DNA of 64,000 bases. Origin: Hygrocybe punicea. Taxonomy: Eukaryota > Basidiomycota > Agaricomycetes > Agaricales > Hygrophoraceae. Where the stretch lies: assembly GCA_963556145.1 (NCBI GenBank), contig OY744469.1:1364001-1428000 (forward strand). The letters run 5' to 3'. The translations under genes and the position numbers were made by a program. The notes under the pieces are model-generated. The model was not told where the DNA came from, did not search any database, and was given only the letters and a program-made list of their open reading frames with translations. Below are positions 12,568 to 24,490 of this stretch, in pieces (the stretch's first letter is position 1; each line of letters opens with the position of its first letter).

Positions 12568-14158
12568 TCATTTGACCACATAGATCCTCGATTCTTGAAC
12601 AAGTTCTTGGACTCGAATTCTTTCGCTGGATGAATTGGGTTTTTGCCTTGACTGCGCATAGTTCAAGTTTGACTTGTAGGCGACGCTACAGGGATCTTGA
12701 CCATGACAGCCTTGTGGAGAAGCTCGATTCGCTAGTGGAAAACCTCGTCGACAGTTGATCCACCAAGCATGATCAGAACAACAGTATTCTTGGGCTGGGA
12801 GTCCGAGTCCAGGTTCAACAAGAACCACGTAAAGGGTTTGTATGCTCCGAACTTCTATCCAGCTTCTATACCCAGTTTACGACCGCCAGAGGCTGTCGCG
12901 ATTCCACAAGCACAATTGATCATATAAGGCCCAGCCTAGACCTTCAATTAGAGCTACCTACACTGATCCGTTTGTTACATTGAATACGCTAGATCTTCTT
13001 GGGCAAGGACAGCCTACGACACTCAACATTGCCTGGACTAGTTGCATCTTCAAGCCTTGGGGGTTTTCACTTGTGCTGGCAAAAAGGGGCCATTTTCTTT
13101 TCCCGCCATTGGATTCCACGCCACGGGCTCCCGAAGTCGCACATTGCTGTTGCTGATGTGGAAGCTAATTGTGATGTACACATGACAATCCAGATTTGAA
13201 TATTTGCACATTTCACTCGTTCACGAAAATGTCCGTGCAGTGAGTTTTAATGACTAGATGCCTCTTAGTCTACCAACTATGACTAGTGAGGGGACAAGCT
13301 CTACTCTATAAATTATGGTATCAGTATCCGCAACACACATATGCAGTACTATCATAGATGTACCTGCTGATGCGTTGTACTGGAACCTTGGTCCTAGAAT
13401 GGATCTGTCGCGACAGGTGCTAGGTGCAAGAGAAGCCTCTGGACCAGAGTAGATCTAGGGGCCCTAGATATGGTTGTGGAGATAGAGCAATAATAATGTC
13501 GGCGTGGTTCAGATCTCGTTACCGAATTCAAAGCCATGTATACCGTTGGCACGGGAAACACCCGAATGGGTTGAAAATGTTATGCACGAACGATCCTACG
13601 AGCCCCGGCCAACATGGGAATTGGTATATCGGAGAACCGGATAGTCAACTTTCTAACTCCTTTCCGATCAGTGGCACTACTGATCAGTTGCTCCGATCCA
13701 TAATAGATCTGGGAGCTGGGGGGTGTTTTTGCCCCGGAGTGCACAGCGCACAGCGCTCATGCCTTGGTCCTATATAGAACCTAGATATATTCGAAATGCA
13801 GAGTGAAGGGGTATCACGACGAAAAGAGGAATGACTCGCTGGCATCGGATCGGGTCCTCTAACATGGTAACTTCCATAGTCATTCGTGAGGTGAGGGCTC
13901 CCGCGTTCTAGGCAGCCACTCATTGGATAACTGGGGCGTCCGGATCTGCCATGGCAATATAATCTATTCTCCGTAAAGTTGATTTGATAGGGGGTCCGTA
14001 ACGCCAAGTATGAAACACTTTGGATGTTCACCTGAACAACTCAGCAGGTCCAAAAGCATGGTTTGCATCCTCAACTGTATCCGGAGCATGATAGTCGGAG
14101 CTGCTTCTAGGGATATATTTAATAGCTGTTTGTGTCATCCCTTGGCCTCATCGTTCGT
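12568..14158. other. Intergenic spacer between tandem monooxygenase copies
   Basis: 1.59 kb with no recognisable gene. Open frames such as 13424-13777 lack domain signals. The end of the spacer resembles the copy A promoter just before the start codon, consistent with a duplicated unit that included some upstream sequence. Confidence 0.4.
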
Positions 14159-16050
14159 ATGAGTTGCAAGAAATTTACAGTGGCAGTATGGTCAGTTGGG
14201 TTATTAACAAATGAATTGTGACGTGGGCTGACTCTTCTTTTGCACGGCGGCACGCGGTAGCGGGGGGGGCATAGGTGGCCTTACATGCGCCTTGACATTA
14301 TCTAAATATCCAGATATCGACGTCACAGTGTACGAGGCCGCCGCCAAGCTCGGCGAGGTGGGAGCAGGGATTGGGATTTTACGACGTGAGTAACAGCGCG
14401 GAATTGAGTTACTGTAAAAAAAGACGCACACAACACACACATACAGGTCCCTGGCAAGTCTTGAAAGCGCTGGGCCTTGAAGATGACTTAGTCCACATTA
14501 CAGAATTCCCCCAGCGTGAAGGGCCAGGCGGGTTCATCATTAATCCAGGGCGATCCCGGACAGCTGATAGAACATTTTGCTGTAGTGTCGACATTCAACC
14601 TTCGGAAAAGTGACCAGCCTGAAGGATATAGCTTTTATACCGTTGTTACCGATGGTCGGTTTTAACAGACATTGCGTTGTGCTCATCACAGCTGAACCGT
14701 GTACCCAAGGCGGCATCAGCACATTTCATAGGGCCGATTTTCAACAAGTCCTCCTCAAGCATCTCCCACCGTCCTGTAAAATAATATTCTCCAAGCGGAT
14801 GACTTCTTATAACCAATCCCAGAATGGTCCGATAAAGCTCTTATTTGACGATGGCTCGACGGGAACGTGCGACATTTTGATTGGAGCAGACGGTATAAAA
14901 TCGCCCATACGACGGTCACTTCTGCGTGAAGTGGCACGATTGAAAGACGGAGAGCCACGCGCGTCGGACTTGTTGTCCTCTGTAGATCCGACGTGGAGTG
15001 GGACTATTGTATATCGAGCCTTGATTGCAGCGGATCGTTTGAGAAGGCGAGCACCAGGCCACAAGGCATTGAAAGGATCCATGATTGTGGGTAATACATG
15101 TCCATTGACCAAGATATTTGGTAATCCGTTAACATGCGTCCTTAGTATTTGGGCAAAGGTGGTGTAGGTCGCATTTTTTTTCGTGAAGTACGCCACATGT
15201 ACCATATGTTGACATCTTTCCGGGATTCGCCAGCAATGCGTGGCCTATCCGATTTCGCAAGGGCGAACGATCAATTTCGCGGCATTTCGCACTGAAAACG
15301 AGCTAGAAAACACGGTATTTGGTGGACCTTGGACATGCACTGCGGAGAAGGAAGAATTTATTAACTCATTCTTGAACTGGGAGCCAGAAGTGCAAGCGTT
15401 ACTCGATGTGAGTCACGCTCCCAATCGAACATTCACCCAGCCTCGACCCTCAACTGACACCGTAAAATCGGTAGTGTGTGGAAAAATCAAGTAACCTGAA
15501 ATGGGCCATACATACTGTCAAACCACTGCCCTGCTACGTCCAAGGACGAGTAGCGCTTCTCGGTGATGCGGTGGGAGGGTGTTTCATCTACACGAAAACA
15601 TGCCATTTACAAGAATCTCGGTTTTTTGCGTTAGGCACACGCCATGACACCATATCAGGGATCGGGTGCAGGACAAGCCATTGAAGTAGATCCCGTTCAA
15701 CGTGTCTCCGTTGTTAGCAGAGCTCAGATGATGGCTTTCAGGACGCTTACCTTCTTGCAACACTCCTCGGGCACCCTCGTACAAGTCTTGAATCCGCCAC
15801 GTCCGCACTGCAAGTGTACGATACCGTCCGCCGACCCTTTGCCAATAATATCGCAGAACTCTCACGTTTGAGCGGCCAGTATTATACCCTGAATTTTGAA
15901 GGCATCGATTTCGATAAAATCGCAGGTCCAAAATTGATAGAAAGGCTACATGAGCTCGGCGAAGCCGTCAGAGAGGGTTGGCAATGGTCTTGGACGACGA
16001 CTCTGGATGGAGCTGTGCAGGGAGCGATTCGGATGCTGTTGCGTTCGTAG
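14159..16050 (+). CDS. FAD-dependent monooxygenase (salicylate-hydroxylase-like), copy B
   Basis: Second tandem paralogue, very similar to copy A over its length. The ATG at 14159 gives MSCKKFTVAV, spliced to the glycine-rich FAD motif; the central Gly codon reads GGG here and GGT in copy A. Downstream: RPWQVLKALGLEDDL, STFNLRKSDQPEGYSFY, GGISTFHRADFQQVLLKHL, CDILIGADGIKSP (the GAD(G)xxS FAD/NADH contact), PISQGRTINFAAFRTENE, CYVQGRVALLGDA, MTPYQGSGAGQAIE (ribityl-binding GD...P region) and a conserved helical C terminus ending LLRS at 16050. About 430 residues are expected. The same unexplained frame break as in copy A occurs between the TEFPQREGPG exon and STFNLRKSD, so either an atypical intron is present or this copy is also damaged. 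Substrate unknown. Confidence 0.7.
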
Positions 16051-16333
16051 TTATTTGACCAGTAGACGATCCTTTGGCCCGGGATTTTGAATGTTTTCTT
16101 GTCTTCAGAACCTTTTGACCTTCGCCGTAGATGGAATAACGGGATATTTATCGCTTTATGGAGGAGAGTCAGAAGTTCGACACTTGATCCGCCAAGAAGA
16201 CTCGGACGACTGGGTATGGGAATTGTCAGTGATTTGGCCTTGTATCGATACGCTGGTAGTGTGGCTCCAAGTTAAACTTGCCTTTTTTCACATACAGGCC
16301 TTTTTCACATACAGGTTTATTTTGTCAGTAGTA

Positions 16334-16444
16334 TTACAGCTGTTTTCATCGAGGTGTGGAAACTCCAAAATTTGAAGGTGGCTGTGCATTTCCAAATATG
16401 TAGTCTGCCGAGATTCCGTGTACAATTTTGTAGCTCCGACTAAG
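16334..16444 (+). repeat. 111-bp inverted repeat, left arm
   Basis: TTACAGCTGTTTTCATCGAG through GTAGCTCCGACTAAG. The reverse complement lies at 17169-17279 with only one or two differences. Confidence 0.85.
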
Positions 16445-16770
16445 TACTCTAAACGCTCGACATGGCGGCTTGTTCCCACTGCACCAGCACAATATGTCTA
16501 TCAACAGGATCTGTAAGGTACTTGGTTTCAGGAAGTTTTAGTATACCCTGCAGATCACTGGAAATATGGCATCACTTCCAAGTTCCAATCCCTGTAAAGT
16601 ACAGTTTGGGTGCAAATTCATCACATCTGATATCATTTTCATTATCTCCCTTCTTGAAAACTCCCCAACACTCTTTCTTGATGAAATCCAGGACCAACTG
16701 TATGATCACTGAAAGATTGCCATCTCTGTATCTACACTTACTCGTGCATTGCACTGGACCAACAAGCAAG

Positions 16771-17163
16771 TACTGTACCAATTCTGTCAATTCACCGGTA
16801 GGTGTGACGCGTGACGCTGCCGGTGAATTGGCCAATTCACCATAAGTGGAGGTGATGCGTGACATCAAGCAAACTTCACCGTTCTCAATGCTCAAATCCA
16901 AGATCTTGACACATATTTGCCAAGCCCCAATCTCTCTGTGTATTCACTTCTTACTTTCAAAATCCCCCAGGCTACACAGAGTTCACAAACAGCCATTAAT
17001 GATGCCTATATCAACAACAAACCCCCCAGATACAATTACTTAAAAAGGAAATGGTTTGATCAATTCACCGATCTTCTGTGTGATGCGTGACACAGCGTGA
17101 TTTTTCACCGGTCTGAGGTCAAGCGTGACGCGTGACAGGTGAACTGACCGAATTGGTACAGTA
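16771..17163. mobile_element. MITE-like inverted-repeat element nested between the 111-bp arms
   Basis: 393 bp with ends TACTGTACCAATTCxGTCAxT in inverted orientation. The interior reiterates words such as GTGACGCGTGAC and GGTGAATTG in both orientations. I see no convincing target duplication at either end, so the family is not assigned. Confidence 0.55.
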
Positions 17164-17168
17164 TCCCG

Positions 17169-17279
17169 CTTAGTCGGAGCTACAAAATTTTACACGGAAT
17201 CTCGGCAGACTACATATTTGGAAATGCACAGCCACCTTCAAATTTTGGAGTTTCCACACCTCGATGAAAACAGCTGTAA
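17169..17279 (-). repeat. 111-bp inverted repeat, right arm
   Basis: Reverse complement of 16334-16444. Together the arms bracket 16445-17168, whose outer part is not recognisable coding sequence. Confidence 0.85.
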
Positions 17280-17372
17280 CAAAGGTTTTTTTGCAACTGC
17301 AACCCTGTCAAAAATATACAACGAGAGACGCCAAACTCGTACGCTGAACCGTGTAACGAAGAAACAATTTTA

Positions 17373-18714
17373 CTACCACCCAAAGATGAGATCCGACATC
17401 TGCCCTACCACCCCTCTACCCGGTGACTGCCCGATCGCCAAGCCTGTTACTGAACCACTGGCATTGACGCTCCCAGACCCTGTTGGCCCTTTCTGCTGCT
17501 GCTGCTGCACCTTTTCGCTAGGACCCGTTTTACGGAACGCCAACGCTGACGGTGCAAGTTTGATTGGAGTCCCAACAGCGGGGGTCGTAGTCACACGTGT
17601 CCGGTGGGACGAAGGAGACTCATCCATACCATTGTGCGTTGTCTGCGAGCCACTGAGGTCGGGTAGCGGTGTTGTGGACATGGCACTGCGCACGGCCAGT
17701 TGGCCAAGCAAGGCTTCTGCTTGCGCCGTGTCCTGCACCTGCATAAGCTGGTGATGCCAAAGGAGAAGAAGAAGAATCAACTTACCGCCCATTTCGTACC
17801 CACCATCCAACTGCCACACAGGACCTCTCCGTTTTTCCGCACAGCTCTCATGGCGTCCCCAGGATCGTGATAGCCAATCTTGAAACAGTTGACAATTTCG
17901 GTGTTGGGATCTGGGTCCGTTGTTTGTCCTAGAGATTTGAAGTACTCGACCGTAACGCTGTACTTGTCCTGTGGATAGCCAAAGACAATGATGTAGAGTG
18001 TCTGCAGCTGTTGTGGAACTGAGGTAGTACGGGAGTGACGCCTCTGGAACGGCGAATTGTCGTGTGCGGGGGTCTTATATTCAGGCCGTCACTGGTGGAA
18101 ACTTATTCGACAACGGAGACACGCACCGTGGGTTGCAATCGAATGGAATTCGATTCAGAATAAAACTCGGTTGGGATGTCGTTTACAGAGTTTGTGGGTG
18201 GTGCGTCCTCGTCTATAAATGTCTGGCGGTTTCTCTGCCTATTGGCCGTGATGCGTCGTGAAATAGACTAACAAAGAATACGGTAACTAACCTTGAGCTC
18301 TCGAACATGGAATCCATTCCAAATTCAGACGCCGAGCCCCTCAACAAAGCATGGTTCATCTGAGCTTTTGTTTGAACTATGGGTGCTTCGTCGACCCGCT
18401 GGCTACCCTGCGGTAACGCCTGTATACAAATTGATAGTTCGACACCCTTTAGTGGGCGTGAAATGTTGAAATTCCCTCACATTGTTTTGAGATGAAGACT
18501 AAATAAAAAGTAAGACAAGAGGCAATAGCGTCTCCTGAAAAGAACTAACCATCATGTAACCGGGTTGATACTGTGTTCTTGATTGCGAGAGGGTGTCGCT
18601 CAATGTCGTCAAAGGGCCGCCAGAGCTTGCACCACCCCACGTGTTTGGGCCATGGCTGTGATGAGCACTCGTAGACGCGGAGATCCCGGCAACGGTAAAC
18701 GGGGAAGAGTGCAT
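17373..18714 (-). CDS. Nucleoporin Nup35/Nup53 family (MPPN/RRM-like domain)
   Basis: Starts at ATG 18714 (MHSSPFTVAGIS) and ends at TAG 17373. The N-terminal half is low complexity, with SRTQYQPGYMM. The diagnostic central region, about 17990-17790, translates as LQTLYIIVFGYPQDKYSVTV, then EYFKSL, then CFKIGYHDPGDAMRAVRKNG and SWMVGTKWA. This is the RRM-like dimerisation domain of Nup35, including the VFGYP start and the W-x-V-G-x-K end. A short Gln run and a Gly/Ser-rich linker precede the aromatic C terminus DLIFGW, which fits the membrane-associating tail of this family. The protein sits in the inner ring of the nuclear pore. It is transcribed divergently from the NOL8-like gene. Confidence 0.85.
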
Positions 18715-18808
18715 GAAGGAGAGAGCAGAAGAAAATTGGAGTCAATGGGGAGTTTTGTTAAACATTGTTTGTTTCCAAGGGCTTTGCCAAACAACGTCAA
18801 GCGCCTCC
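18715..18808. promoter_or_regulatory. Compact bidirectional promoter, Nup35 / NOL8-like
   Basis: Only 94 bp separate the two divergent start codons (18714 minus, 18809 plus), so both genes must share control sequences and have very short leaders unless 5' introns exist. I see no TATA box. Confidence 0.6.
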
Positions 18809-20603
18809 ATGTCGGAGACCCTGATAACAAAACGCCTTCACATTTCGGGTCTGACACCTGCCTTGACACCCGCAGATCTCTCTCAGCGGCTCTCCTTATT
18901 CGGGACCGTGAAAGCGCTCGATGGATTCGGTCTCCTCAATGGGGTGAACCAGACGAGACATTTTGCATATGTGACTCTGGAGAGCACTGCAGGCAAATTG
19001 GCAAAATGTAAGCAAGTTATTTGGCATTTGTTAAATTGTTGATTCTCATGAATGTAATGGTACGCAAAATATAGGTTTAAATTCTCTCAGTGGCTCGACG
19101 TGGAAAGGTGCGAAAATTCGTATTGGTGAGGCCAAACCAGACTTCCGAGAAAGGTGTCGTTTTCCTGCCTTATAACCAAATCATTCTAGGATTTATAATA
19201 TATAACATTAGACTTGCGCGCGAGCGGGAGGATGCGGCCCTAGAACCGCCCAGGAAGAAACGTTGCCGCGCCCAAGGCGTGGAAGCCGCAGACATGTCCC
19301 TAGTCACACCTGACAATGTAAGCCGACGTGGTGGCTGGAGGGTCACACCTTTAGGAAGGATTCTCAGGCCTATGAGGATGAGACCGGAGAGACCTCTGGC
19401 AGAAGTAGTGGAGGTGAAGAAGGTTAAGGGAAGGAAGCTGGCGGTGAATGGGAAAGTTGCTGTCGAGGGGAAAGAGAAGAAGAGCACAGGAAGGCGGCGG
19501 GTGAAGAATGCCCCGACGAGGATGAGGAGGCGGACAATCGATCCTCCGAGGTGGGGGTCTATTCATCTCAAGGGAATATTTTTGGATGTTGAGGTGACTC
19601 CGAAATTGTGGGGTAACGCCACTGAGGTAGCAAGTCCGGAAGAGGAGAGTGAATCCGGTGATGAGGAGGGGGAAAACAATGAACTTCCTGACGACACCAT
19701 CCTGCAAACCATACCTCCTGTGGTCGACTTTCCTCTTGCAACACCGGCGACATATACCCATGCCATCACCTCACCATCCGTCCTTTCTACACCACTACGC
19801 TACCACGACACCGATATTACCCTAGAGAAGAACAGATCGATTGCCCTTTTAAAATCCCTCTTCGGTACCCGAGCCGATGCGGAATGGGGTGCCAAGGAGA
19901 GTGTAGGGTCTGATATTGGTGAAGAACCTGCGCACAACGACTCGAGTGAGCTGGGGGGACAGTCAGACCTGGAAATGGAAGTGGATCGTGCGCATGAGAC
20001 GGTCGGGACAAATCAAGCGGGCACTGGAGTGAAATTTGTGGAGCCCGTTGAAGAGAAATCACGAGAACCACAACAGCCACAGATGAAATTAAAAGATTTA
20101 TTCGCTCCTAGGGAGGAAATAGGTGATTACAAGTTTGCAAGCTGAACATTGCCTGATTCCTGATTCTTTTATTAGGCGAATTTTCGATACTCGGACACTT
20201 GGGTTTGGACCTCGAGTTGGATGATGACATTCCGGTCTCGAACTCAACAGGCCAACCGCCATCAACTCCTGCGACTTTACCGTCCATTCCAGATGCCTAT
20301 ACTACCCGGGCTTCCGCGCTGCCCTCTCGGGCCGCTCACCTCGAAGTCGATCCGAAGAATCCGTTGTTCTTCCCAACCGTGGGGATGTCAACCAAAGGCC
20401 GAATGAAGGATGTGTATGATGTAGCGAAAGATAACGGATGGCACTGGCGTGATCCGGCGGTTGGGTTTTGGAGGACAGAGACAGAGGAGGTTATCCGGAA
20501 AAGATGGGAGGATCAAAAGGTCGAGCTGACAAGGGGGTGGAAGAAACGGTGGCGAGAGGCAGGCAAGAACAGGAAGAGGAGGGGTGGGGGCGATGGGGAA
20601 TAG
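18809..20603 (+). CDS. NOL8/Nop8-like nucleolar RRM protein (ribosome biogenesis)
   Basis: The ATG at 18809 gives MSETLITKRLHISGLTPALT, the first strand of an RRM (RLHISGL as RNP2-like, HFAYVTLES as RNP1-like). Exon 2 follows near 19075-19153 (LSGSTWKGAKIRIGEAKPDF). A large exon from about 19204 encodes basic and then acidic low-complexity sequence, with KRCR and KKVKGRK, then EEESESGDEEGE. The last exon from 20175 ends with WHWRDPAVGFWRTETEEV and a basic WKKRWREAGKNRKRR tail to TAG at 20603. An N-terminal RRM, an acidic middle and a C-terminal W/R-rich helix fit fungal Nop8/NOL8, which acts in 60S pre-ribosome assembly in the nucleolus. The middle is too variable for certainty. Confidence 0.65.
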
Positions 20604-20804
20604 ACCAGTTGGCAGCAGTTGGCCATTGCGGTCTGCTCAGGCGCACAGCTCGGAGTCAGCTGATCATGTTTTAACTAGGGGTCGTTGAGCGTAGTAACAG
20701 TGAGAGATCCGGGTTATGAGCAGCTGGTTCGGGCTCAGCGGCAACACTGAAGGTGCCCAGTATGTAGCGCATACAACAGACATCGCTCTTGTCCAACGAC
20801 CACA

Positions 20805-23800
20805 ATGAGCGCCTCTGGACGTCGCTGGGGTCCTTTGCGTTCCCTGCTAGTTCTGGCTCCCGTCCTTTTGGGTGCCCCGTGGTACGCTCTTAGAATTCAC
20901 AACGGTAGGAAAACTTGAAGGCCTTCAGTGTTTCACACCACCGCTGACGCTTTCCTCGATAGCGTTGCCCGTACCCTTGACTGATCTGTACGCACCATCT
21001 GCTCCCTGTCTGCATACTGACCCCCTCAATTGTACTTCTACAGCACGAATCCAGTGACTTTCCTCCCCCAGATATCAGAATCGCAGATCTTGGGTTATGC
21101 GGAATACCTTTCGGAGGGAATTGGTTTTCGTACTGTAGGAACGCGGGAACATGCGCTGGCTGATAAATGGATGTTCGAGAAAGCAGAAGCAGTGAAGGAA
21201 GAGTGCGACGTACTGGTGCGTATGCATAGTCGGAAACTTGAGTGTGAGGTCTGGCGACAGGAGGGCAGCGGGAGTCATCGGTGTGTTTTTTATCATAAAA
21301 TAAATGGAAGCCCTCATTGTCTCTCTCACAGGTTCGACATGATGAACAAGAGGTTGTACAAGACCTACGTAAACATCACGAATATCGTTGTCCGTATATC
21401 GGACGGCACACCTGAAGGAAAAGAGCACGCTGTGTTGGTAAATGCTCATCTAGACAGCACATTACCCAGTCCTGGCGCCGCAGATGACGCAATATGTGTA
21501 GGGATGATGCTGGAGTGCATGAGGGTGCTAATCAGCACTCCAGGGTGGTCTCCGAAGTATGCAATCATATTTCGTGAGCACCCAGGTTACTCCCCCGTGA
21601 CAAATATCTGAATCTGCTATGCCAAGTCTTCAACCATGCAGAAGAATCACTGCAGGATGGGTCTCACTTGTTCTCGACGCAACATCCTATCGCTTCCACG
21701 CAAGTCCTCCGTCCGATTTTCTTTTTTCACTTACCGCTGACGGACCGTTAGTGTGCGAGCTGCGGTAAACCTTGAAGGTAGTTACAAATTTGTTTCTGCT
21801 ACGAGCTGTTTTGACCGAAACTCTAGCTGCTGGAACCACTGGTCGTGAATTGCTCTTCCAAGCTACCTCGGAACAGATGGTCGAAGCTTATTCACACGTT
21901 CCGAGGTCATCCAATTCTTGCTGCTGTTCCATCTGTTTGCTGATCTGAAATTCATTCAGACCGTTCGGGACCGTCTTTGCCAACGACATTTTCAGCTCTG
22001 GCGTCCTCCTTTCCGAGTACGTGTCTTTCTGTCTTGTCCGTTAAGGACAGGAAGCATTCAAACAATGGAACAACTGAGCTTATTGATCTTAGCACTGATT
22101 TTCGACAGTTCGAGCAATATTTAAATGTTACCGGTCTGGATGTCAGTGACATCTTATATCCTCAACGAGGCTCTGGTGCTCATGATATAATAACATAGAT
22201 TGCCATTGTTGGCAATAGTTACCTGTACCATACGCGCAAGGTACTGTATTGGTATCAAACATTCGTTGCTTGAGGTTGATCAGGGTTTTCTAGGATCTTG
22301 TGGAACATATTCAGCCAGGTGTAGCACAGGTGCCATTGCAGTTTCTCACTTGGTTGGCGAAATTGAACTTCTTCGCAGAACATGGCAGAAAATGTCCTTG
22401 CGCTTCTGCAATATCTATCATCGGCGGCCTCTCCCCTCCCTTCATTGACCTCAGGCTATTCTCGCCCAACTACAATATACTTCTCTCATTTAGGACACTT
22501 TTTTATCTACTCGTTCAACACAGCGAAAGTTTTATATGGTCTCCTCTTTGTCGCCTCACTAGCGTTCGTGAAATTGACGTTCATCGAGCCCGGGCCCGCG
22601 TTAAAAAAACGGCAGAGTGTTTGGACAGAGCAGGCGAGAGGTTCTGTTTTCATCATCGCAGGTATCGTGGGTGCCTGGATAGTTCCGAATATTGTTGCAG
22701 CTATTATGCGCTACATGGACAAGGGAATGAGCTGGTTTTCGCTCGAGACCTCTCCCTTGGGATTGTATGGACCGGCGTCGCTCCTCGGTATGTCGTCGTT
22801 TTATCAACGCGAGATTCATCTTACGCCAGCGGCTGCCTAGGTGCTTTGTCCTCTCAACTCCTGCTTGGTCGAATACGAGAGCACACACTGTTGTCTTCCA
22901 TTTTGTTGATGCAATCGTTGGCTGCATTCACGATTCAGCTCTTTGGTATTGGCTCGGCCGCCATGTTCTTCATTTCTGCCCTCCCTCTGTTCTTCATCTT
23001 GGTTCTGAATAAATTTATCGCTAAGAAGGGACAAGTTTCGCTGTGGACCTATGCCCTTGGACAGTTGACGCCTCTGTTAACGGTTACCATTCTTTTCTTG
23101 TCCGTAAGCGAGGTGTTCGTACCCCTGGTTCGTCGTCGAATTTGGACAAGGATTTTTGAGGAGTCTAACGGACGGAGTGAATCCGGACTTTTTGCAGACG
23201 GGCCGCATCGGCGCTGATGCTCCAGCTGACCATATCGTCGCAACGATAGTGTCTCTCACTGGCGGGCAGTGTTTCCCGCTTGTCCTGCCATTCGTCCATC
23301 GATTTGGTCGCCGCGTACTCATGCGTGCGGTCCTCCTGTCCGCATTCGCAACCGTCCTGGCGATGGCGGTATTCTCGGCTTGGAAGCCGTTTGATCAGAT
23401 GCATCAAAAGAGGCTGTTTGTACTGCATTTAGAAAACGTGCGTGGGTTTGTTTGCTTGCAACGGTGTGGATTCTGCTACTGAAGGTACCCTCTGTTATGG
23501 TTCGGCTTTGGGAATTATATATAGGTCACGACGCATGAGCCATCTTTGCATTTGGCCACTGCGGATGGTGCGCCTGGTTTTGAAGGCCTTGTTCACGATA
23601 TTGCTCGGGAGTTTGGAGCCACAGGGAGTTCTCCAGCGCGGGTCGTAATGGATAGCTACAATGCCGACTGGGACGCTTTATACCCCTTTTCATCGGTATG
23701 CTGATTCGCTATATGAACCACATGCCATGTTAATGGTTACGCTGTCTGCAGTTTCTCAGTCCGTACAAGATTCAGTTACCTATTGACCCGACCTATACGT

Positions 23801-24324
23801 CACCTTGGATATCCGGGGAACGCTTTTCGGTATCAGCCGTCAATGATGTTGTGGATAAGGCTGCGGGAACCAGGAGTCTGACCCTCAAAGTATACCATCC
23901 TGGAATTATCTGGACTGGTATGGTTTCTATTTTTGAATGATATCAAACTTTTTGTTCAAAATTTTGTCATCACCCTGTAGTGATCGCATTCGATGCGCAT
24001 GTTTTGCAGTGGACCTTAGACGATAACCCACCGGACGAGTTTGCACGACACTACATTAAGGAGGCATCTTTTTACGGCACGGATGTATGGACGGTCGACC
24101 TTGTCGTTAAGCTCACTGCGCCAGAGGGAGGGGGTGAAAGATTGCGAATAAATTATGTCGGCATTCAGGAGAACGCGATGTGGCCCGGTAAGAAGGCGGA
24201 GAAGAAGGAGGGAGGGCGTGCAATGAAGCTGTTTGAGCAATTGGATGAGTGGTTGGATGTGAAAACTGGAGGAACTGTCGATGCGATGCTTTTGGGATGT
24301 GTGGGCGGTATTACGTTGGTGTGA
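20805..24324 (+). CDS. ER-type M28 metallopeptidase (ERMP1/FXNA-like), multi-spanning
   Basis: The ATG at 20805 (MSASGRRWGPLRSLLVLAPV) begins with a cytosolic stub and first membrane helix. The luminal peptidase follows: SEGIGFRTVGTREHALAD, then VLVNAHLDS (His and Asp zinc ligands), GAADDAI (bridging Asp), an exon with FNHAEESLQDG (catalytic and binding Glu), then VRAAVNLEAAG and a late VGNSYLYHTRKDLVEHIQPG His region. From about 22382 a long series of hydrophobic segments gives roughly eight membrane spans. A luminal C-terminal domain ends LLGCVGGITLV at 24324. All expected zinc-site residues are visible. Family members reside in the ER or vacuolar membrane; the substrate is unknown. At least ten exons; I saw no inactivating change. 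Confidence 0.82.
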
Positions 24325-24490
24325 TTGTCCCTGGGCGATAACTATTACTTATGGCCTTGGTACTTGTTCAGCTCTCCACGAGATTCAGTGAGTATTATTC
24401 AATGTATGTCCTTCCATTTTAGAACCTGTGAATATATCCGTGGACATGACGGGAAGGCAGGCTCATATTCAAACCTAGACGATTAGACAT

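Noticed and set aside
19170..20080. Several minus-strand frames of 60-136 codons
   Set aside because: Shadows of the NOL8-like coding exon on the plus strand.
22601..23428. Minus-strand frames across the metallopeptidase membrane domain
   Set aside because: Antisense of well-supported coding exons with continuous hydrophobic helices.
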